From the NCBI RefSeq assembly GCF_036370855.1, contig NC_088108.1:14593448-14657447 (forward strand): a stretch of DNA of 64,000 bases. Reading direction: 5' to 3'. The notes under the pieces are model-generated. The model had not been told where the DNA came from and searched no databases. It was given only the letters and a program-made list of their open reading frames with translations. Below, piece by piece: positions 58,661-64,000 of this stretch (its first letter is position 1; each line of letters begins with the position of its first letter). The position numbers and the translations under genes were made by a program. The DNA is from Dromaius novaehollandiae (lineage: Eukaryota; Chordata; Aves; Casuariiformes; Dromaiidae).

Positions 58661-61213
58661 GTGCTAAATCACAGGACACAGAAAAGCTGGGAAACAGAGA
58701 TTCCAGTGTTAAATAAAAAAATCAGAATAAAAGTCAGTTCGTCTTCAACTAAACTCATCTTAGTGCTAAAAAAACAGAAAACTCTAAAATTTCATTTAGA
58801 GACATGAAACTTTTCATTTTATCCCAAATTCTGATTTTGATAATTTCCCAAACACAATCCCCCAAAGAAAGGCCTTTTTTAAAAATGGCCAAAAATGGTC
58901 CACCCAAATTGAAGGGATGTAGTCTCATTTTGGAGGGGGAAAGAAAGGACAAAGCAAATAATCTCATTTTTCCACCATGAACCTTTCTGGGTTGATATCT
59001 CCCCTTGTGTCTCCCCATTATTTTAGCCAAACTATTTGCTGAATTTGGCCCAAAACATGAATTTCACCAGCACCCCTGAAATTCCTTTCTCCAGTGAACT
59101 TCCTCCTCCTGGGAGAATTGCCCCAGCCCTGCAGACTCACCCCTGCGGACTAGGTGGAGAGGAGCAGGAGGTCCCAGATGCCTGCACGTAGGGTCAGGGT
59201 GAGCTGCACAGCAGAAGCAAGAAATCAGGTTGCATCCTGCAGTCCCAGCTCTTGCCCAGCGCCGTTACCCCAGTACCAGAAGGCCAAGCCAGTTTATCCT
59301 GTGATGACAGGCACTACAGCAGAGCCTGGAAGGCAGAAAGCACAAGGCCAGTTCCTGGCCCTGAACGATTTGTTCAGTCTGCATCTAAAGGCACTTCCTT
59401 GCACAGGACAGAAGGACAGAGAGCTTGCCAGACCTTGCTGGCTTGGCTGTTCCCAAGTTCAGTGATGAACACTGCAAGATATCCAGCTAAACAGACTATT
59501 TTCCTGTTAAGGAGCTAAATCTGTGAACCTAGGACAAGTGACTGCCCTACGGGCACCTGGTGAAATCGTCCCCGCTCGCAGCTGCTACAGCGACTGAGAG
59601 GGCTGCAGCAGTCTCTGAGGCTCAGCCCAGCTTGCCCGCAGGCAGGAGCCACACGTATGGTCAGCGAAGCCCCCACTTGCCTCCCCTGCCAGGGGCTGGG
59701 GCCAGCTCTGGGAGCCGAGGTTGGTCGCAGGGGACTCTGGTTTGAGGCAGGTGCCTCGGGTGATATGAGTGCTTGTGCTGCGGTTGCTGTGTGAGAGCTT
59801 GCAGGGCTGCGGCAGCCTTTCCTGCCCTGCGCCTCTCGCCAACAAGCGGCTTATGCCAGGGAGCCCGCAGGGTACAGCGCAGCCAGGCAGCGTTTTGCCA
59901 GCAGCTTAGAGGGTGCCACATTTTCTTGCATCTGCAGATGCTCCCCCTTGACTCTGCCACTCATTTCTTCTCCAGAAGGCAACTGGCCTGAAAGACCCCG
60001 AAACTCCCACAGAGGACAAGGAGACCTCCCACCTAAGAAAATAAATGTCTTCTGTTGTCTCTCTGAGCTACCCGCTGCAAAGTAAATATGGGCACAGTTG
60101 GGTCCCACCACTGCTTTGTTCCTTTAAAATGTGTCATTTCAGTCAAGCTTTTCCTGGCAGCTCTAGCCATCATTAGAGAGATGAGAGAGACAGTTACTGT
60201 CTTCCCTCTGTACATAGCGTAACAGGCACTGTCAGTCCAAAGAGCAGCATTTTTTCCTGCTGTATTGTACTTGTCATCTAAGACTTCCATAGCCAAAATG
60301 AAATTCATGCTGTCTCCTCAGCAGGAGAGCAGGAGGGCTTGGAAACACCATCCTTCAGGAAAATGCCACACTGAGGGGCCACCTGCACCAGGAACCCAGT
60401 AGCTCAAGCAGCAAATACAGCAGAAGGGGAAAAGAGGGATGGTGGGAAGGCAGCAACTGCCTATCCTTCAAGCAAGATGCCCAACTTCTGCAACATTGTG
60501 GAGATGACCTATGTAGTGACAGTGACCCAGACAAGCCTCCCCATTTACAGACATGAGAGACCCAGACTCAGCTTGCTTAGCTGAGTTTACATGGCCCCCA
60601 GGCATGGAGTCACTCAGTGCAGAGTGGATATTTACCTACTGTGGTGTGATTTACAAAAGCCAGACCCAAAAAGCATTTGTAAATATCTGGCCTGATAGTT
60701 TTGTTATCTGCTAGGAATCTGGCATCTTCTAAAGGCCATCTTCCTCCTCGGCCCCACTGTGAAAAGGGAGGCGGCACGCGGCAGGCTCTGTCCACTGTGG
60801 CTCTGTGCCTCTTCAGCGCACATGGGAGGTCAGCACGTCCAGGCATCCCTCCATGCAAGGCTGTGGATGATCATGTCCCACCTTGTATTAAGGCAAAGGG
60901 AAAGAAGGAGGTGTGATGAGCAGAGACCTTTTGCAGAACCTGGAAGGAAACATTAGCAGTGGCATAAGCCATTCTCCTCTTTTTGATCCAAGCCCAAGAT
61001 CTCAGATCAAGGCAGTCAAAGAGACAGGCCTGAGGGAGAGGGAAGACAGTCACCTGATTTGGAGCCATGTCGAGCTGCACGAAGGCAGTAGCAACAGCAA
61101 TGCTAAGGGCTTGAGAGAAATCCCAGGCAAAGCAGCCAAAGGAGCTGCCCTGTGAAAAACATACACTGTCTCAGTACAAGGCAGGACATCATTTAGCTGA
61201 CCTGTCTGTCCCC
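58661..61213. other. Region downstream of the CNGA2 stop codon, including its presumed 3' UTR
   Basis: The CNGA2 3' UTR should lie just left of 61,214. I found no AATAAA signal on the minus strand (TTTATT on plus) between 60,000 and 61,213, so the polyadenylation site is undefined. A possible MIR-like fragment is at 60,537-60,600. No other gene was seen. Confidence 0.4.
60537..60600 (-). mobile_element. Possible MIR-like fragment
   Basis: CTCCCCATTTACAGACATGA followed by GAGACCCAGACTCAGC resembles the reverse MIR core (CCCCATTTTACAGATGAGGAAACTGAGGC). It is short and diverged. It lies just downstream of the CNGA2 coding end, possibly within its 3' UTR. Confidence 0.35.
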
Positions 61214-62634
61214 TCATTGCATCCCACCAGAATGTCCCTCCCCATCCTCAGACAGGCTGTCTGAGCTATCGGAGAAGAAGTCCTCCAGATCTTGTTGCCT
61301 CATCTTGGACTCCAGAACGGTGATGCGCTGCTTGAGCTTCATCTGGGCAGCATTGTACTCCATCAGAAGCCGGCCAAAACGGGTCTGCAGCGTGTCCAGG
61401 TTCAAGGCTAACGTGTCCAGCTTCTCCTCTACGTTCTTCCCTTCCATGCTTTCCTCTGCGGCCGACTCATCCAGCAGCCCTTCCTTGGTCAGGATCTCCC
61501 GGCCACGCTCCTCCAGGACTTTTTTGGCATCAGGATACTCTGTGACTGCTTCCATCAGGTCTTCCTTCGACAGGCAGAAGAGATCAGAGTAGCCCAAGCT
61601 ACGAATGTTGGCAGTACGCCTGTTGCCCATTTTGCTTCCTTTAATATTGAGGATGCTGATCTCACCAAAGCAGCCTCCTGCAGTGAGCAAAGCATATTGT
61701 GTTGTTCCATCATCTGCCACCACAGCCAGCTTCCCCTCCTTGATGATGTACATCTCTTTCCCGATGTCTCCTTTCCGGCAAACGTAATCCCCTGGGCTGA
61801 ATACCTGAGGGCGAAGCTTCAGCACCAGCTCCACCAGTAGACCTGCTTCACAGTCCTGGAAGATCCTCACCTTCTTCAGTGTCTCCAGATGAACATTGAT
61901 GGCAATCTCTGCCCTTAACTTGTCAGGGAGATTCTTCAGGACTTCCCGTTCATCTACCGCCTTCTTGTTGGTCCACATGTAGTCAAACCACTTGATGACT
62001 TTGGTTTCCATGTCTTTGCTCACCTTGCGGAACTGCATATAGTGTTTGATGGCATCAATTTTTGCCTGGAACTCTGCCCTGGTGGCATTCATATTGGATA
62101 TCATGGATCCCACGTTCCCCACAATGGTGGCAAAGATGAGGACGCCAATGAGGAAATCAAAGATCACAAAGAGATACTCTTCATCACGCACAGGAGGAGG
62201 GGTCTCTCCAATGGTAGTTAAAGTCAGTGTAGACCAGTAGAGACAGTAGACGTACTCCCTGGTGAGATATCCATATTCAGGGTCTGTGACATTAGGATAA
62301 ACCCAGGTGTCCTCTCCAAAGCCTATGGCTTTGGAGATGGCATAGTAAATGCATGCATTCCAGTGGATGATGACCAGGATGTAAAGAACCAAGTTGCTGA
62401 TCCGAAAGATGTTGGGGTAGCTGGTTCTGGTCTCAGTCCTATCAAAGAACTCAAACATGCGGGAGAAGTGCAGCAGCCTGTTGAAACGCAATTCAGGGCG
62501 GTGCAATCCCACAGCAAAGTACACCAGGTCTGTTGGCAGGATGGAGAAAACATCGAGCTTGAACTGTAAGGTGTGGATGTAGCTATCCCGTAATTTCTTC
62601 AGGTCCTTAACCAGAAGGCCCTGTTCCAAGAAAC
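61214..62634 (-). CDS. CNGA2: CNGA2 terminal coding exon: olfactory cyclic nucleotide-gated channel alpha subunit
   Basis: This long last exon carries S3 to the C-terminus and the stop codon TGA at 61,214-61,216. The acceptor CTGTTAG is at 62,635-62,641 and the first residues read [10 protein letters not shown]. Counting from the E of EQG as residue 2, I see S3 (about 20-40), the arginine-bearing S4 (48-68), S5 (77-97), a pore with TTIGETPPP (138-146), S6 (153-178), the C-linker (about 180-260), and a cyclic nucleotide-binding domain (about 262-385) with GEISIL and NRRTANI. A leucine-zipper-like coiled coil (about 400-443) and an acidic serine tail follow. An N-glycosylation sequon NVT sits before the pore. 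Known role: cAMP-gated Na+/Ca2+ channel in olfactory cilia, working with CNGA4 and CNGB1b. [12 protein letters not shown] and the [12 protein letters not shown] segment favour CNGA2 over CNGA1 and CNGA3. The frame is intact. Confidence 0.92.
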
Positions 62635-63316
62635 CTAACAGAGAAGCAAATGATAGAATTATCTTGGCTTATGTACAACTCTTCTGCAGACTTCATGATA
62701 AACCTTTCACAGTATGCCTTTCGCATGCATGCATATACACACAGAGTCATTCAAATATTACTAATTCCACCTGATCTACTGAGTTTACAAGCTTTCATTA
62801 TCCCTCAAGCTCTTCATCTGGCAAAAGCCATGCAAAGATATCACTTAAGGATTTACTCTATTGTCTCAAAGAAATGGGGATGCAAAGGTTTCCATCCTCC
62901 AGATCATGAATTATTGCAAGTTCTAGACAAAAAAATGCACAGCTGCCTCCCCATCCTGAGAACATTAAATTCTACCATTTTTCCATTTAGATCATTCATT
63001 AACTGAGCTGATATAAAATCAGAGATACAGACCTTCAACTATGCCTGAGTACTAATAGTAATGTGGGTAATTTTGTACAATTATTCAAAGGTGAAGTTGA
63101 AAGCTAGGATGATTAATGTTTCATTCTGAAACTTACTCTATTTCTCAGGTCTTTTAATTAGATTCTTTCTCTGGAGGCCGCTTCATACTAGCAAGCGCCA
63201 AGGTAGATAAAAACCCTCTTTCTAATGGAGCTATAGATCCCATCCCTTGCAGCTCATCCCCACTTTTAAGGAATTTTAAAAATCCACTCACAAGCTGGGA
63301 TGCTTCCTCCACTTAC

Positions 63317-63423
63317 CTGTGCGCAGGCGGATCACCATGTCCCCAATATAGATACAGTCTGAGATGTAGTCTAATACCAGCCAGAGGACAACATAAGTCT
63401 TTTGTAGGTCACTGAAACAAGCC
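63317..63423 (-). CDS. CNGA2: CNGA2 internal exon encoding S2
   Basis: This 107-nt exon encodes [20 protein letters not shown] and continues through [16 protein letters not shown], which is the S1-S2 loop plus helix S2 of a CNG channel alpha subunit. The acceptor (CCTCCAG) and the donor (GTAAG after CGCACAG) are both intact. The split codon at the 3' end yields RTG-FLEQG when joined to the terminal exon, as in known CNGA proteins. The flanking introns are short: about 0.45 kb upstream and 0.68 kb downstream. The upstream intron holds a short CCCCAG hexamer run near 63,758-63,776. I see no coding damage. Confidence 0.9.
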
Positions 63424-63874
63424 CTGGAGGATGACCACATAGTGGGGTGATGAGATCACCAAACACCCTTATCATCTCCAACCCAGCTGGTTCTGGGGCT
63501 CCTAAACGCTACAGCTGAGTTTGGTCACTTGCCCCCTCTGCTCCTAGAAATTAAATCCCTCTTCTCTGAATCACCTGCCCTCCCTTGACCGGGGTAAAGA
63601 AATGTTCTTGAGACCACCTCCCAAACGCACCTCACAGCCTTGCAAGCAGCTGCACCCGGAGAGGACAGTCCTTTCCCACCAGGGCCAGACAATGATGCAC
63701 TCTGCACTGCTGCAGTCACAACGAAATGGGAGGTCCTTTCCTTTAGGTTTCCACAGGCCCCAGCCCCAGCCCCAGCCTGGCCAGCTTCAGATACCTGATA
63801 CCAGCCTGAGCCACAACCACCAGATGAACAGGAGGGACAGGGGAGACAGGGACCCTACAAGCCTTCCAGCTCAC

Positions 63875-63982
63875 CTGGCCACAAGCAAGCACCAGTTATA
63901 GAGGACAGGAACTGCAATGACAGCCAGCCAACGGTAATACCAGTCCCCCGCAGGGTCCACCACAAAGATCTGCCATTTCTTC
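63875..63982 (-). CDS. CNGA2: CNGA2 internal exon encoding S1 (partial gene)
   Basis: This exon encodes the end of the cytoplasmic N-terminus and transmembrane helix S1 of a cyclic nucleotide-gated channel alpha subunit. The translation contains [19 protein letters not shown] followed by [11 protein letters not shown], a hallmark of CNGA1/2/3. It is bounded by a good acceptor (pyrimidine-rich, ending CTTCCAG) and a GTGAG donor. Its 108 nt leave split codons that join in frame to the next exon, giving VAR-ACFSD. Earlier exons, with the N-terminal calmodulin-binding region and the start codon, lie beyond position 64,000. The subtype is taken from the terminal exon, since this exon alone does not separate CNGA2 from its paralogues. 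Confidence 0.9.
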
Positions 63983-64000
63983 CTGGAAGCAGAGAGAACC

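Noticed and set aside
1-64000. CRISPR arrays, bacterial operons, tRNA or rRNA genes, and endogenous retroviral genes
   Set aside because: I looked for direct-repeat arrays, Shine-Dalgarno-linked genes, tRNA cloverleaf boxes and gag/pol/env-like frames and saw none.

Overview
This is vertebrate genomic DNA, most likely from a bird and in any case from a sauropsid. It has spliced genes with GT-AG introns, CpG islands, sparse repeats, and non-LTR remnants of the CR1 type typical of birds and reptiles. No bacterial or viral gene organisation is present.

Layout. Positions 1 to about 29,940 are moderately GC-rich and mostly intergenic. I recognise no protein gene there, only a CR1 remnant with a MIR-like SINE inside it (about 15.8-16.9 kb), a GC-rich CpG-bearing domain (about 12-14.6 kb), several short tandem repeats, and AT-rich patches that look like regulatory elements. 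Positions about 29,940 to 53,580 form a distinctly AT-rich block. On its minus strand lie a CpG-island first exon (46,698-46,790) and four internal exons (37.4, 35.2, 34.1 and 33.3 kb) of a diaphanous-related formin closest to DIAPH2. One of its introns carries the signals of a U12-type AT-AC intron. The other formin exons (early GBD/DID, coiled coil, FH1, FH2, DAD) were not found, so this is a partial, rearranged or strongly diverged copy. Positions about 53,580 to 64,000 are GC-rich again. They end with the last three coding exons of CNGA2 on the minus strand; its 5' exons lie beyond the window.

How the genes relate. CNGA2 encodes the principal cAMP-gated channel subunit of olfactory neurons, and DIAPH2 encodes a Rho-regulated actin nucleator. 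They share a strand but I see no functional link. The most interesting points are the U12 intron preserved in a diverged, incomplete formin locus, the abrupt composition edges around that locus, and a predicted RNA hairpin that puts a 3' splice site in its loop.

Limits. Homology calls rest on recognising translated exons from memory. No alignment, folding or database search was run, and small non-coding RNAs or single diverged exons may have been missed.
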